Source: Streptomyces filamentosus
GTDB taxonomy: Bacteria; Actinomycetota; Actinomycetes; Streptomycetales; Streptomycetaceae
Assembly: GCF_014654895.1 (NCBI RefSeq)
Contig: NZ_BNBE01000001.1
Coordinates: 992,001 to 1,056,000, forward strand
Length of the DNA: 64,000 nt
Direction of reading: 5' to 3'
Shown: positions 26,593 through 35,866 of the stretch, piece after piece
How positions within the stretch are numbered: position 1 is the stretch's first letter
How the letters are laid out: every line of letters starts with the position of its first letter
Notes under the pieces: model-generated
What the model saw: only the letters and a program-made list of their open reading frames with translations
What the model was told of the DNA's origin: nothing
The model's database searches: none
Made by a program: the position numbers and the translations under genes

Positions 26593-27075
26593 TCAGGAGG
26601 CGCCCCCTCCCTGCGGCTCCTCGCGGGCCAGCGCGCCCGCCGCCTCGTGCATGGCCAGTTCGAGCAGCGAGGGGTCGGTGAGGGTGCCGAGGCCGTCCGG
26701 GACCACGAGCCAGCGCACTCCCCCGGTCGACCGTCCCGGGTGCGGGACGACGATCCAGCTCCCGGCGCCGGCGCCGCGGACTCCGGTGCCGAGCCAGCGG
26801 GCGGCCGTGCCGGGCGGGACGAAGAAGCCGATGCGGGAGTCGCCGAAGTCGGCGAGGACCGGGCCGGGCCGGTCGACCAGGCGGACGAGGACGTCGAGGG
26901 TGGGGTGGCCGAGGCCGCCCGGCAGGATCAGGACGTCCCAGCGGCGGCCCGCGGGCAGCAGGGCGACCCCGTGCGGGTTGCGCTCCCACTCCCAGCGGCA
27001 GGCTTCGGGATCCGGTGCGACGGCGGCCAGCCACTCCACCGCGGCCTTGGCGCCGGGAGCCCCCGTAGATGTCAT
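26593..27075 (-). CDS. Small conserved protein, possibly related to the primase/polymerase N-terminal fold
   Basis: A 160-residue soluble protein without signal or membrane segments. Patches such as WDVLILPGGLGHPTLDVL, GFFVPPGTAARWL, SWIVVPHPGR and GVRWLVVPDG recall the N-terminal part of actinobacterial bifunctional DNA primase/polymerase proteins, though catalytic Asp pairs are not evident. I regard that link as weak; the function is unknown. The ATG at 27075 has an AGAGGAG ribosome site. Its leader carries a long hairpin ending next to that site. It is read in the same direction as the flavoprotein gene upstream, with a 128-nt gap rich in palindromes. Confidence 0.6.
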   Translation of the reverse strand: MTSTGAPGAKAAVEWLAAVAPDPEACRWEWERNPHGVALLPAGRRWDVLILPGGLGHPTLDVLVRLVDRPGPVLADFGDSRIGFFVPPGTAARWLGTGVRGAGAGSWIVVPHPGRSTGGVRWLVVPDGLGTLTDPSLLELAMHEAAGALAREEPQGGGAS

Positions 27076-27086
27076 CGTGCGTACTC

Positions 27087-27127
27087 CTCTCCGTGGGGAC
27101 GCGCGGAGTGCGCGTCCACACGGAGAG
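27087..27127 (-). promoter_or_regulatory. Long leader hairpin next to a ribosome site
   Basis: Positions 27087-27104 and 27110-27127 are complementary over 18 bp with one mismatch, around a 5-nt loop (GGAGT). In the minus-strand transcript the 3' arm ends in AGAG, the beginning of the AGAGGAG ribosome site of the ATG at 27075. Stem formation should affect access to the site; it may be an RNA regulator or protein-binding element. Confidence 0.6.
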
Positions 27128-27167
27128 AGCGCGAGGGTTCCCCGCTCTTACGCGGGTTTCCCTACCC

Positions 27168-27197
27168 ATCGGTTGTGATCTGAATCACATCACCGAT
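27168..27197 (-). promoter_or_regulatory. Crp-type palindrome / terminator-like hairpin
   Basis: TGTGATCTGAATCACA at 27174-27189 matches TGTGA-N6-TCACA, the classical Crp/Fnr-family site. Flanking ATCGGT and ACCGAT extend the pairing with a 2-nt bulge. It begins 7 nt past the flavoprotein stop (27204), so it may instead be that operon's terminator, or serve both roles for the gene starting at 27075. Confidence 0.5.
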
Positions 27198-27203
27198 CGG
27201 GGG

Positions 27204-28622
27204 TCAGCTGTCGAAGCCGAGGCCCATCTTGTCCAGCGTCTTCAGCCACAGGTTCCGCCGCCCGCCGTTGGCGTCGGCGCGGGCCAGCGACCACTTGGTG
27301 ATCCCGATGCCGGCCCAGGCGATCGGCTCGGGCGGGAAGGGCAGCGGCTTGGAGCGGACCATGGCCAGCTCGGTCCGCTCGGTGCGCTCCCCGGCGAGCA
27401 GGTCGAGCATCACCTCGGCGCCGAAGCGGGTGGCGCCCACGCCGAGGCCGGTGTAGCCCTGCGCGTACGCCACCTTGCCCTGGTGGGCGGTGCCGAAGAA
27501 GGCGGAGAAGCGCGAGCAGGTGTCGATCGCGCCGCCCCAGGCGTGACTGAAGCGGAGCCCCTCCAGCTGCGGGAAGCAGGTGAAGAAGTGCTCGGCCAGC
27601 TTGAGGTAGGTCTCCGGGCGGTGGTCCATCTCCGCCTGCACCTTGCCGCCGAAGCGGTAGACGGCGTCGTAGCCGCCCCACAGGATGCGCCGGTCGGCGG
27701 TGATGCGGAAGTAGTGGAACTGGTTGGCGGAGTCGCCGAGGCCCTGCCGGTTCTTCCACCCCACGGAGGCGAGCTGCCCGTCGGTGAGCGGTTCGGTGAC
27801 CAGCGCGTAGTCGTAGACCGGGACGGTGTACGGGCGCAGCCGCTTGACCAGCGAGGGGAAGACGTTGGTGCCGAGGGCGACCCGGCGGGCGGCGACCCGG
27901 CCGTACGGGGTGCGGACGGCCATGCCGGCGCCGGCCGCGACCAGGTCGAGGCCCGGGGTGTTCTCGAAGATCCGCACGCCCGCGTCGAGGCAGGCCCGCT
28001 TGAGGCCCCAGGCCAGCTTGGCCGGGTGGAGCATGGCGACCCCGCGGCGGTCCCACAGGCCGCCGCGGAAGGTCGGCGAGTTCACCTCGGCGCGGACCGC
28101 GTCCTGGTCGAGGAGGGTGAGGCCCCCGGCGAGGCCGAGCCGGTCGGCCTCCTCGTACAGCTCGTGGAGCTCCTCCAGCTGGTACGCCTCGGTCGCCACG
28201 TCGATCTCGCCGGTGCGCTCGAAATCGCAGTCCAGGGAGTAGCGGGCGACGGCCTCCTCGATGGCGTCGAGGTTGGCCTCGCCCAGTCGCTCCAGCTTCG
28301 GCAGCTCGTCGGGCCAGCGGGCCAGGCCGTTGCCGAGGCCGTGGGTGAGGGAGGCGGCGCAGAAGCCGCCGTTGCGGCCCGAGGCGGCCCAGCCCGCCTC
28401 GCGTCCCTCGATGAGCACGACGTCCTGGGAGGGGTCGCGCTCCTTGGCGAGGAGCGCGGTCCACAGCCCGCTGTAGCCGCCGCCGACGACGAGGAGGTCG
28501 CACTTCTCGGTGCCGGTGAGGGCGGGCAGGGCGCCGGGCTTGCCGGGGTCTTCCAGCCAGAAGGGGACGGGCTGGGCGTCGGAGAGAGATTGTGCAGCGA
28601 GACGCATGGCGACTGGGGCCAT
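27204..28622 (-). CDS. FAD-dependent amine oxidase, gamma-glutamylputrescine-oxidase-like
   Basis: A 472-residue flavoprotein of the DAO family. The FAD dinucleotide motif GGGYSG is at 47-52, followed by LLAKERDP, the E of LIEGRE and the SGRNGGF loop (about 80-86) typical of PuuB-type oxidases. A C-terminal FAD-binding segment contains GYTGLGVGATRFGAEV. It likely oxidises a glutamylated or free polyamine to an aldehyde, releasing H2O2. The ATG at 28622 has AAGGAG upstream; a TTG at 28631 is possible. It is the last gene of the aldehyde dehydrogenase-potD-potA-potB-potC unit, 37 nt after potC. Confidence 0.88.
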   Translation of the reverse strand: MAPVAMRLAAQSLSDAQPVPFWLEDPGKPGALPALTGTEKCDLLVVGGGYSGLWTALLAKERDPSQDVVLIEGREAGWAASGRNGGFCAASLTHGLGNGLARWPDELPKLERLGEANLDAIEEAVARYSLDCDFERTGEIDVATEAYQLEELHELYEEADRLGLAGGLTLLDQDAVRAEVNSPTFRGGLWDRRGVAMLHPAKLAWGLKRACLDAGVRIFENTPGLDLVAAGAGMAVRTPYGRVAARRVALGTNVFPSLVKRLRPYTVPVYDYALVTEPLTDGQLASVGWKNRQGLGDSANQFHYFRITADRRILWGGYDAVYRFGGKVQAEMDHRPETYLKLAEHFFTCFPQLEGLRFSHAWGGAIDTCSRFSAFFGTAHQGKVAYAQGYTGLGVGATRFGAEVMLDLLAGERTERTELAMVRSKPLPFPPEPIAWAGIGITKWSLARADANGGRRNLWLKTLDKMGLGFDS

Positions 28623-28659
28623 GGTTTCCAACTCCTTCGGTGCCTGAGACGGCCTTCGC

Positions 28660-29454
28660 TCAGGCTGTTGCTGTTTTCTTGCGCCGGTTCGTGACGATCT
28701 GACCGGCCACGACCATCAGTACCGCGAGGACGAACATCGCGGTGCCGATGACGTTGATCTGAACGGGGGTTCCGCGCTGTGCCGAGCCCCAGACGAACAT
28801 GGGGAAGGTCACGGTGGAGCCCGCGTTGAAGTTGGTGATGATGAAGTCGTCGAAGGAGAGCGCGAAGGCGAGCAGCGCGCCGGCGGCGATGCCGGGCGCG
28901 GCGATCGGCAGGGTGACCCGCAGGAAGGTCTGCGCGGGTCCCGCGTAGAGGTCGCGCGCGGCCTCCTCCAGACGCGGGTCCATGGACATGACCCGGGCCT
29001 TGACCGCCGTCACGACGAACGACAGGCAGAACATGATGTGGGCGATGAGGACCGTCCAGAAGCCCAGCTGGATCCCCATGTTGAGGAAGAGGGTGAGCAG
29101 CGAGGCGGCCATGACGACCTCGGGCATCGCCATCGGCAGGAAGATCAGCGAGTTGATCGCGCCGCGCGCCCGGAAGCGGTAGCGGACGAGCGCGAAGGCG
29201 ATCATGGTGCCGAGGACGACGGCGCCGACGGTGGCCCAGGCGGCGAGCTGGAGCGAGAGCGAGAGCGACTCGCACATGTCGGCGACGCCGCAGGGGTCCT
29301 TCCAGGCGTCGAGGGAGAACTGCTGCCACGAGTAGTTGAAGCGCCCGTTCGGCTTGTTGAACGAGAACACCATGACCACGACGTTCGGCAGGATCATGTA
29401 CGCGAGCGTCAGCAGGCCCGCGACGACGACGAGGTTCTTGCGCAGCCAGGTCAT
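28660..29454 (-). CDS. potC: Spermidine/putrescine ABC permease PotC
   Basis: A membrane component of the polyamine importer, 264 residues with six predicted helices and the ABC contact loop ([20 protein letters not shown], about 160-180). The N-terminus matches PotC/YdcV-type permeases. The ATG overlaps the potB stop by one base (29454), so the two subunits are made together. With PotB it forms the channel energised by PotA. Confidence 0.92.
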   Translation of the reverse strand: MTWLRKNLVVVAGLLTLAYMILPNVVVMVFSFNKPNGRFNYSWQQFSLDAWKDPCGVADMCESLSLSLQLAAWATVGAVVLGTMIAFALVRYRFRARGAINSLIFLPMAMPEVVMAASLLTLFLNMGIQLGFWTVLIAHIMFCLSFVVTAVKARVMSMDPRLEEAARDLYAGPAQTFLRVTLPIAAPGIAAGALLAFALSFDDFIITNFNAGSTVTFPMFVWGSAQRGTPVQINVIGTAMFVLAVLMVVAGQIVTNRRKKTATA

Positions 29455-30383
29455 CAGACGAGGTCCTCCGTTCCGGCCTTGCGGATGTAGAAGGTGACCA
29501 TGAGCAGCACGATCGCCATGAGGATGAAGGACAGGGCGGCGGCCGTCGGGTAGTCGAGGACCCGGAGGAACTGCGACTGGATGACGTTGCCGATCATCTT
29601 GGTGTCGGTGGAGCCGAGGAGTTCGGCGTTGACGTAGTCGCCGCTCGCCGGGATGAAGGTGAGCAGGGTGCCGGAGACGACGCCGGGCATCGACAGCGGG
29701 AAGGTCACCTTGCGGAAGGTGGTCGCCGGGGAGGCGTAGAGGTCCTGGGCGGCCTCGTGCAGCCGGCCGTCGATCCGCTCCAGGGAGGTGTAGAGGGGCA
29801 GGATCATGAACGGCAGGAAGTTGTACGTGAGGCCGCAGACGACCGCCATCGGGGTGGCGAGCACCCGCTCGCCCTCGGTCCAGCCGAGCCAGCTCGTCAC
29901 GTCGAGCACGTGCAGCGCGCCCAGCACGTCCACGACGAGGCTGTCGTCGGCGAGGATCGTCTTCCAGGCCAGCGTCCGGATGAGGAAGCTGGTGAAGAAG
30001 GGCGCGATCACCAGGACGAGCAGCAGGTTGCGCCAGCGCCCGGCCTTGAAGGCGATGAGGTACGCGAGGGGGTAGCCGAGCAGCAGGCAGAGCACGGTCG
30101 CGGTGCCCGCGTACAGCAGGGAGCGCAGGAGCTGCGGCCAGTACTCGGTGAAGGCGTCGACGTACGTCTGGAAGTGCCAGGTGACCTGGAAGCCCTCTTC
30201 GAGGGAGCCGGTCTGCACCGAGGTGGAAGCCTGGTAGACGAGCGGCAGGGCGAAGAAGACGAGCAGCCAGAGGATGCCGGGGAGCAGCAGCCAGTAGGGG
30301 ACGAGCCGCTTGCGGGTGGGGGGCTTGCGCAGCACCGGTTCCCCGACCGGTCCCGGGGCCTCCTTGGCGAGGGTGGTGGTCAC
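29454..30383 (-). CDS. potB: Spermidine/putrescine ABC permease PotB
   Basis: A 309-residue inner-membrane permease with an extended cytoplasmic N-terminus (1-28), six predicted helices and the EAA loop [20 protein letters not shown] (about 215-235). [15 protein letters not shown] is typical of PotB. It starts with GTG at 30383, overlapping the potA stop by 4 bases (GTGA), and overlaps potC at its end, so it is part of a tightly coupled potABC unit. Confidence 0.92.
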   Translation of the reverse strand: MTTTLAKEAPGPVGEPVLRKPPTRKRLVPYWLLLPGILWLLVFFALPLVYQASTSVQTGSLEEGFQVTWHFQTYVDAFTEYWPQLLRSLLYAGTATVLCLLLGYPLAYLIAFKAGRWRNLLLVLVIAPFFTSFLIRTLAWKTILADDSLVVDVLGALHVLDVTSWLGWTEGERVLATPMAVVCGLTYNFLPFMILPLYTSLERIDGRLHEAAQDLYASPATTFRKVTFPLSMPGVVSGTLLTFIPASGDYVNAELLGSTDTKMIGNVIQSQFLRVLDYPTAAALSFILMAIVLLMVTFYIRKAGTEDLV

Positions 30384-31528
30384 GAGGCGTCCTCCACCGT
30401 CTCCACGCCCGCGTCGATGTCCTGGGCGGCGTCGAGGCCGAAGGTGTGGGCCGGGTTCCAGTGCAGGACGACCTCGGCACCGGGCACCAGGCGGGAGTCG
30501 CGCTCGATGTTCTGCTCGTACACCTGGAGCTCCGCTCCGGCCGGCGAGTTCACCACGTACTGGGTGGAGACGCCGATGAAGGAGGAGTCGACGATCCGGC
30601 CGGTGACCCGGTTGCGGCCGTCGGCGATCGTCCCCGCGTCGTCGGCGTGCGTGAGCGAGATCTTCTCGGGGCGGACGCCGACGAGGAGCTTGCCGCCCTG
30701 GCGGACGGCGTCGGTACAGCGGTCGCCGGGCACCTTGAGCTTGCCGCCGCCGGCGGTGACGACCACGTCGGAGCCGGTCCCGACGACCTCGGCCTCGATG
30801 AGGTTGGAGGTGCCGAGGAAGTTGGCGACGAAGGTGGTCTTCGGGTTCTCGTACAGGTCGGCGGGGGCGCCGAGCTGCTCGACCCGGCCGCCGTTCATGA
30901 CCGCGACCTGGTCGGCCATGGTCATGGCCTCCTCCTGGTCGTGGGTGACGTGCACGAAGGTGATGCCGACCTCGGTCTGGATCCGCTTGAGCTCCAGCTG
31001 CATCTGGCGGCGCAGCTTGAGGTCGAGGGCGCCGAGCGGCTCGTCGAGGAGGAGCACCTGCGGGTGGTTGATGAGGGCGCGGGCGACGGCGACGCGCTGC
31101 TGCTGGCCGCCGGAGAGCTGGTGCGGCTTGTGCTTGGCCTTGTCGCCGAGCTGGACGAGCTCCAGCATGTCGTCGACCTGCTTCTTCACCGACTTGATGC
31201 CGCGGCGGCGCAGGCCGAAGGCGATGTTCTCGGAGATGTCCATGTGCGGGAAGAGCGCGTAGGACTGGAAGACGGTGTTGACCGGCCGTTTGTAGGGCGG
31301 GAGGTCGGTGACGTCCTTGTCGCCGAGGAAGATCGTGCCGGTGGAGGGGTCCTCCAGGCCGGCGATCATGCGCAGGGTGGTGGTCTTGCCGCAGCCGGAG
31401 GCGCCGAGCAGGGCGAAGAAGGAGCCCTGCGGGACGGTGAGGTCGAGCGGGTGGACGGCGGTGAAGGAGCCGTAGGTCTTGCTGATGCCGGTGAGTCGGA
31501 CGTCGCCGCCGGTGGTGTTCTCAGTCAT
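30380..31528 (-). CDS. potA: Spermidine/putrescine ABC ATPase PotA
   Basis: The ATP-hydrolysing subunit, 382 residues. Walker A is [10 protein letters not shown] (42-51), the signature [15 protein letters not shown], Walker [13 protein letters not shown] and the switch His in [12 protein letters not shown]. The C-terminal TOBE-type domain runs from about 285 to 375 (RPEKISL). The ATG at 31528 gives MTENTTGG. It is coupled to potB through a 4-base overlap and lies 56 nt downstream of potD. Confidence 0.95.
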   Translation of the reverse strand: MTENTTGGDVRLTGISKTYGSFTAVHPLDLTVPQGSFFALLGASGCGKTTTLRMIAGLEDPSTGTIFLGDKDVTDLPPYKRPVNTVFQSYALFPHMDISENIAFGLRRRGIKSVKKQVDDMLELVQLGDKAKHKPHQLSGGQQQRVAVARALINHPQVLLLDEPLGALDLKLRRQMQLELKRIQTEVGITFVHVTHDQEEAMTMADQVAVMNGGRVEQLGAPADLYENPKTTFVANFLGTSNLIEAEVVGTGSDVVVTAGGGKLKVPGDRCTDAVRQGGKLLVGVRPEKISLTHADDAGTIADGRNRVTGRIVDSSFIGVSTQYVVNSPAGAELQVYEQNIERDSRLVPGAEVVLHWNPAHTFGLDAAQDIDAGVETVEDAS

Positions 31529-31584
31529 GGGTTCGCGGTCCCGGATCTTCGTGGCTTCGTGGCCTGGTGACGGTGGACGACGGC

Positions 31585-32832
31585 TCAGGCGCCGATGAGC
31601 TTGGCGAACTTCTCCTCGTACGCCGTCTCCTCCTCGGCGGTCAGCGAGCGGAAGGCGCGCGACTTCTTCGCCATGGCCTTGTCCGGGAGAATCAGCGTGT
31701 TGGCGGCGAGCTCGGGGTCGATCTTCGCCAGCTCGTCCTTGACCCCGTCGACGGGGCAGACGTAGTTGATGTAGGCGGCGAGCTGGGCGGCCACCGGGAG
31801 CTCGTAGTAGTGGTCGATGAGCTTCTCGGCGTTGGCCTTGTGGCCGGCCTGGGCGGGGACCAGGAGGTTGTCCGTGGAGGTGATGTACCCGGCGTTGGGG
31901 ATGGTGTACTGGATGTCCGGGTTGTCCGCCTGGAGCTGGATGACGTCGCCGGCCCAGGCGAGACAGGCGGCGAGGTCGCCCTTGTCCAGGTCCGAGGTGT
32001 AGTCGTTGCCGGTGAAGCGGCGGATCTGCTTCTTGTCGACGGCCTTCTGGAGGCGGCCGATCGCCGCGTCGTAGTCGGCGTCGGTGAACTTCCCGGGGTC
32101 CTTGCCCATGTCGAGCAGGGTCATGCCGACGGTGTCGCGCATCTCGGTGAGGAAGCCGACCCGGCCCTTGAGGGCGGGGTCGTCGAGGAGCTGGCTGACC
32201 GAGTCGACCTTCTTCCCGCCGGTCGCCTTCACGTTGTAGGCGATGACGGTGGAGATGCCGGTCCAGGGGTACGAGTAGGACCGGCCCGGGTCCCAGTCGG
32301 GGCGGCGGAACTGCGCGGAGAGGTTCGCGTAGGCGTTGGGCAGGTTCGCCGGGTCCAGCTTCTGCGCCCAGCCGAGCCGGATGATGCGGGCGGCGAGCCA
32401 GTCGGTGACGCATATCAGGTCGCGGCCGGTGTCCTGCCCGGCCGCGAGCTGCGGCTTGATCTTGCCGAAGAACTCGACGTTGTCGTTGATGTCCTCGGTG
32501 TACTTGACCTTGATCCCGGTGCGCTCCGTGAACGCCTCCAGGGTCGGACGGGACTTCTCGTCCTCGCTGACGTCCATGTACTCGGTCCAGTTGGAGAAGC
32601 TGACGGTCTTCTCCTTGGCGGACCGGTCGGTGGACGCGGGGCCCTGTCCCTCCCGCTTGGCCGGCGGGATGCCGCAGGCCGTGAGGCCGGCGAGACCGCC
32701 GGCCGTCAGCGCGCCCACGCCGCCGGCCCGCAGCAGCGAGCGGCGGCTGAGGGCGCCACGGCCGCTCGTCATGCTGCGCCGGATCGCCGCGAGCTGGGCG
32801 GCGGAGAGGCGGTCGGGCTCGTACTGCTCCAT
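31585..32832 (-). CDS. potD: Polyamine-binding lipoprotein PotD
   Basis: An extracytoplasmic substrate-binding protein of 415 residues. A Tat-type signal, SRRSLLRAG (29-37), leads into a hydrophobic stretch and a lipobox with the acylated Cys 53 (LTAC), so it is folded inside and exported by Tat. The mature part has the PotD pattern: FSNWTEYMD, YTEDINDNVEFF, TDWLAARIIRLGW, FTGNDYTSDL, WAGDVIQLQ. The ATG at 32832 gives an unusually long region before the arginines; Met 21 is a plausible shorter start. First transport gene after the aldehyde dehydrogenase in a six-gene unit. Confidence 0.92.
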   Translation of the reverse strand: MEQYEPDRLSAAQLAAIRRSMTSGRGALSRRSLLRAGGVGALTAGGLAGLTACGIPPAKREGQGPASTDRSAKEKTVSFSNWTEYMDVSEDEKSRPTLEAFTERTGIKVKYTEDINDNVEFFGKIKPQLAAGQDTGRDLICVTDWLAARIIRLGWAQKLDPANLPNAYANLSAQFRRPDWDPGRSYSYPWTGISTVIAYNVKATGGKKVDSVSQLLDDPALKGRVGFLTEMRDTVGMTLLDMGKDPGKFTDADYDAAIGRLQKAVDKKQIRRFTGNDYTSDLDKGDLAACLAWAGDVIQLQADNPDIQYTIPNAGYITSTDNLLVPAQAGHKANAEKLIDHYYELPVAAQLAAYINYVCPVDGVKDELAKIDPELAANTLILPDKAMAKKSRAFRSLTAEEETAYEEKFAKLIGA

Positions 32833-32881
32833 GCGCTGTGCCCTTTCGGGATGGTTGCGCCGCTGGTCGGGCGGCTGACTG

Positions 32882-34396
32882 CTATCGGTCCCCGAAGATC
32901 GTGCGGTGCCAGTCCTTGGCCGCCACCGCGGTGTTGTCGAACATCACGTGCTTGACCTGCGTGTACTCCTCGAAGGAGTAGGCCGACATGTCCTTTCCGT
33001 AGCCCGATGCCTTGTATCCCCCGTGGGGCATCTCGCTGATGATCGGGATGTGGTCGTTGACCCAGACGCAGCCGGCCTTGATCTCGCGGGTGGCCCGGTT
33101 CGCCCGGTAGACGTCGCGGGTCCAGGCGGAGGCCGCGAGGCCGTACGGGGTGTCGTTGGCGAGCCGGATGCCCTCCTCGTCGGTGTCGAAGGGCAGGGCC
33201 ACCAGGACCGGGCCGAAGATCTCCGACTGCACGACCTCGCTGTCCTGCGCGGCGCCGGTGATCAGGGTGGGACGGTAGTATGCGCCGTTCTCGAGCTCTC
33301 CACCAGGGGCTTCGCCTCCGGTGACGACGGTGGCGTAGCCGCGGGCCCGCTCCACGAAGCCGGCGATCCGGTCGCGGTGGACGTGGGAGACCAGCGGGCC
33401 GAGGTCGGTGGCCGGGTCGGCGGGGTCGCCCAGCCGGACGGTCTCCATGAGCTCCGCGACCCGGGCGACGAAGGCGTCGAAGAGCGGGCGCTGGACGTAG
33501 GCGCGGGTGGCGGCGGTGCAGTCCTGGCCGGTGTTGATGAGGGAGGCGGCGACGGCGCCGTGCGCGGCGGCCTCCAGGTCGGCGTCGTCGAAGACGACGA
33601 AGGGCGCCTTGCCGCCGAGCTCCAGGTGGAGCCGCTTGACGGTGGCGGTGGCGACCTCGGCGACCCGCTTGCCGACCTGGGTGGAGCCGGTGAAGGAGGT
33701 CATGACGACGTCCGGGTGGCCCACCAGGTGCTCGCCGGCCTCCCGGCCGGAGCCGGTGACGACGTTGACCACGCCGTCGGGGATGCCCGCCTCCTTCGCC
33801 GCCTGGGCGAACATCAGGGAGGTCAGCGGGGTCAGCTCGGCCGGCTTCAGGACGATCGTGTTGCCGGCGGCGATCGCCGGGAGGATCTTCCAGGCGGCCA
33901 TCTGGAGGGGGTAGTTCCAGGGGGCGATGGAGCCGATCACGCCGATCGGCTCGCGCCGGACGTACGAGGTGTGGTCGCCGGAGTACTCGGCGGCGGACTG
34001 GCCCTGGAGGTGGCGGGCCGCGCCGGCGAAGAAGGCGGTGTTGTCGATGGTGCCGGGCACGTCGAACTCGGTGGTGAGCCGGATCGGCTTGCCGCACTGG
34101 AGCGACTCGGCCAGGGCGAAGTCCTCGGCCTGCGCGGCGAGGACCGCGGCGAAGCGGTGCAGCGCGTCGGAGCGCTCCCCGGGGGTGGCGCCCGCCCAGC
34201 CGGGGAAGGCGGCCGCGGCGGCGGCCACGGCCGCGTCGACGTCCGCCGTGGAGGCGAGCTCGTAGGTGTACACGCTCTCGCCGGTGGCGGGGTCGACGAC
34301 GCTGTGCGTCCGTCCCGAGGTCCCCGGGCGGAGCCGTCCGCCGATGTACTGCGCGCCGTCCGCGAAGCGGTCCGTCACCTGGAAGCGGTTGCCCAT
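32882..34396 (-). CDS. Gamma-aminobutyraldehyde-type dehydrogenase
   Basis: A 504-residue aldehyde dehydrogenase. It has APWNYPLQMAAWK, LKPAELTPLTS, the base Glu in LELGGKAP, the nucleophilic Cys in NTGQDCTAATR and EMPHGGYKASGYGKDMSAYSFEEYT at the C-terminus. This ending is typical of aminobutyraldehyde/betaine-aldehyde dehydrogenases of putrescine pathways. The ATG is at 34396. It is the first gene of the unit leading into potDABC and the flavoprotein, which supports oxidation of the aldehyde made from polyamines. A sigma-70-type promoter lies 37 nt upstream. Confidence 0.93.
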   Translation of the reverse strand: MGNRFQVTDRFADGAQYIGGRLRPGTSGRTHSVVDPATGESVYTYELASTADVDAAVAAAAAAFPGWAGATPGERSDALHRFAAVLAAQAEDFALAESLQCGKPIRLTTEFDVPGTIDNTAFFAGAARHLQGQSAAEYSGDHTSYVRREPIGVIGSIAPWNYPLQMAAWKILPAIAAGNTIVLKPAELTPLTSLMFAQAAKEAGIPDGVVNVVTGSGREAGEHLVGHPDVVMTSFTGSTQVGKRVAEVATATVKRLHLELGGKAPFVVFDDADLEAAAHGAVAASLINTGQDCTAATRAYVQRPLFDAFVARVAELMETVRLGDPADPATDLGPLVSHVHRDRIAGFVERARGYATVVTGGEAPGGELENGAYYRPTLITGAAQDSEVVQSEIFGPVLVALPFDTDEEGIRLANDTPYGLAASAWTRDVYRANRATREIKAGCVWVNDHIPIISEMPHGGYKASGYGKDMSAYSFEEYTQVKHVMFDNTAVAAKDWHRTIFGDR

Positions 34397-34432
34397 GACG
34401 CTCTCCGTTGTCCCAGCTCGAATTGAGTGCCG

Positions 34433-34461
34433 ATCCTGACAGAGGGATACGGCCCTAACAA
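34433..34461 (-). promoter_or_regulatory. Promoter of the polyamine uptake/catabolism unit
   Basis: On the minus strand TTGTTA (complement of 34456-34461) and CAGGAT (complement of 34433-34438) are separated by 17 nt. Upstream, GATTCCG (34464-34470) and CGGAATC (34493-34499) form an inverted repeat over a 22-nt spacer, a possible activator site. Confidence 0.55.
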
Positions 34462-34571
34462 GGGATTCCGTTGTTGCCTTTTGGTTACTCGACGGAATCG
34501 GTCGACCAAGTGTCGAGGTCGCGGGAAAATCTTCGTACGGATTGTCGGTCGCGGATGCCAGACTCGCGTGC

Positions 34572-35159
34572 ATGACCACGATCGAGGAGCTGACGCAGCA
34601 GGTCAGCAGGGGTGCGAAGGTGAAGTGGCTGCATTTCTGGGGCCATCGTCCGGCCCCCGACGGACGGCTCGCGGCGAGCTGTCTGAGCCAGTGGTGGCCG
34701 TCACCCTTCGTGGTGGACGGCGTGCGGTACGCCACGGCCGAGCACTGGATGATGGCCGGGAAGGCGCGCCTCTTCGGCGACGCCGACGCGGAGCGGGCGG
34801 CGCTCGCCGCGCCCACCCCGGCCCAGGCGAAGAACGCCGGCCGGCTGGTCCGCGGCTTCGACGAGACCGTGTGGGCGCGGGAGCGCTTCGGGATCGTCGT
34901 GGCCGGCAGCGTCCACAAGTTCGCCTCGGACGAGGGGCTGCGGAGCTATCTGCTGGGGACCGGCGGCCGGGTGCTGGTGGAGGCGAGCCCGGTGGACCGG
35001 ATCTGGGGGATCGGGCTCGCCGCCGACGACCCCGGCGCCCGCGATCCGGCCCGCTGGCGCGGGCTCAACCTGCTGGGCTTCGCCCTGATGGAGGCCCGGG
35101 AGCGGCTGCGGGCGGGCGACGGCTCAGCGGCCGCCGGCGTCCGCCACGAGGACCGTTGA
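34572..35159 (+). CDS. NADAR family protein (YbiA-like)
   Basis: A 195-residue protein of the NADAR family. Typical features: WLHFWGH near residue 20, a Trp-rich LSQWWPSPFVVDGVRYATAEHWMMAGKARLFGD (about 43-75, with the YxxAEHWMM helix), and near the C-terminus VDRIWGIGL. Some YbiA-type proteins hydrolyse reactive riboflavin-pathway intermediates, and NADAR domains also occur in ADP-ribose metabolism; which applies here is unknown. The ATG at 34572 was preferred over a GTG at 34542. It is divergent from the polyamine unit. Its last 36 bases overlap the convergent DUF4190-like gene. Confidence 0.85.
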   Translation: MTTIEELTQQVSRGAKVKWLHFWGHRPAPDGRLAASCLSQWWPSPFVVDGVRYATAEHWMMAGKARLFGDADAERAALAAPTPAQAKNAGRLVRGFDETVWARERFGIVVAGSVHKFASDEGLRSYLLGTGGRVLVEASPVDRIWGIGLAADDPGARDPARWRGLNLLGFALMEARERLRAGDGSAAAGVRHEDR

Positions 35160-35792
35160 GGTGACGTCCCGCTCGTTCTCCTCGTACTCCGCGAAGGTGG
35201 CGAAGGCCCAGACCACGAAGGCGATCATCGCCACGCCGAGGGCGATGGCCACGCTGCCGAGGACGATGCCCGCCGTGGCCACGCCGCCGTTGCTCGCCTC
35301 GCCCCGGTTGGCGCGCCTGCGGCCGACGATCCCGAAGATCAGGCCCAGGACGCCGAGGACGATCGCCGGGACGCCGTAGAACCAGAAGAGGCAGGTGCCG
35401 ACGATGCCGAGCACCATGCCGGCCGTCCCCATGCCGTTGTTCTGCCCGGGCAGCGGCCCGTACGGGGAGGGGTGGGCGGGCGGATAGCCGTACGCGGACG
35501 GGCCCGGGGCCGGGTAGCCGTACGCGGGCGGGCCGGCGGGCGGGTAGCCGTACGCGGGCGGGGGCGTCGGCGCGCCGTAGGCGGAGGGTCCGCCGGGGGC
35601 GACCGGGGGCGGCGGGAGCTCCGTGCCCGCCGGGTCGCCGACGGGTATCGAGGTCACCGTCCGCTGGTCGTGGACCGACGGGTCGGCGGCGGGCCGCTTG
35701 CCCAGGTCCAGCGGCTCGCTCCGCCGCTCCGGCGGGGCCCAGGGGTCGGTCGCCCCCCGGTCCTGCGGGGGCTGGTCTGCGGTGTCGGACAA
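35124..35792 (-). CDS. DUF4190-type membrane protein with Pro/Tyr-rich repeats
   Basis: A 222-residue protein. The N-terminal half is hydrophilic with repeated PxAYGYPP units (about 85-120). The C-terminal half has two membrane segments (VLGIVGTCLFWFYGVPAIVLGVLGLIFGI and AGIVLGSVAIALGVAMIAFVVW), the usual DUF4190 arrangement. The TTG at 35792 was chosen because GGAGGGAG lies about 6 nt upstream; an ATG at 35819 has no ribosome site. A small-membrane-protein scaffold role is possible; no enzymatic motif. Its end overlaps the NADAR gene. Confidence 0.75.
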   Translation of the reverse strand: MSDTADQPPQDRGATDPWAPPERRSEPLDLGKRPAADPSVHDQRTVTSIPVGDPAGTELPPPPVAPGGPSAYGAPTPPPAYGYPPAGPPAYGYPAPGPSAYGYPPAHPSPYGPLPGQNNGMGTAGMVLGIVGTCLFWFYGVPAIVLGVLGLIFGIVGRRRANRGEASNGGVATAGIVLGSVAIALGVAMIAFVVWAFATFAEYEENERDVTSTVLVADAGGR

Positions 35793-35866
35793 AATGGGCT
35801 CCCTCCGTGGTCCGGTCATGCTACGGCGTCCGGCCCCGCCGGCCCCGCCCGGCCTACGATGATCCG

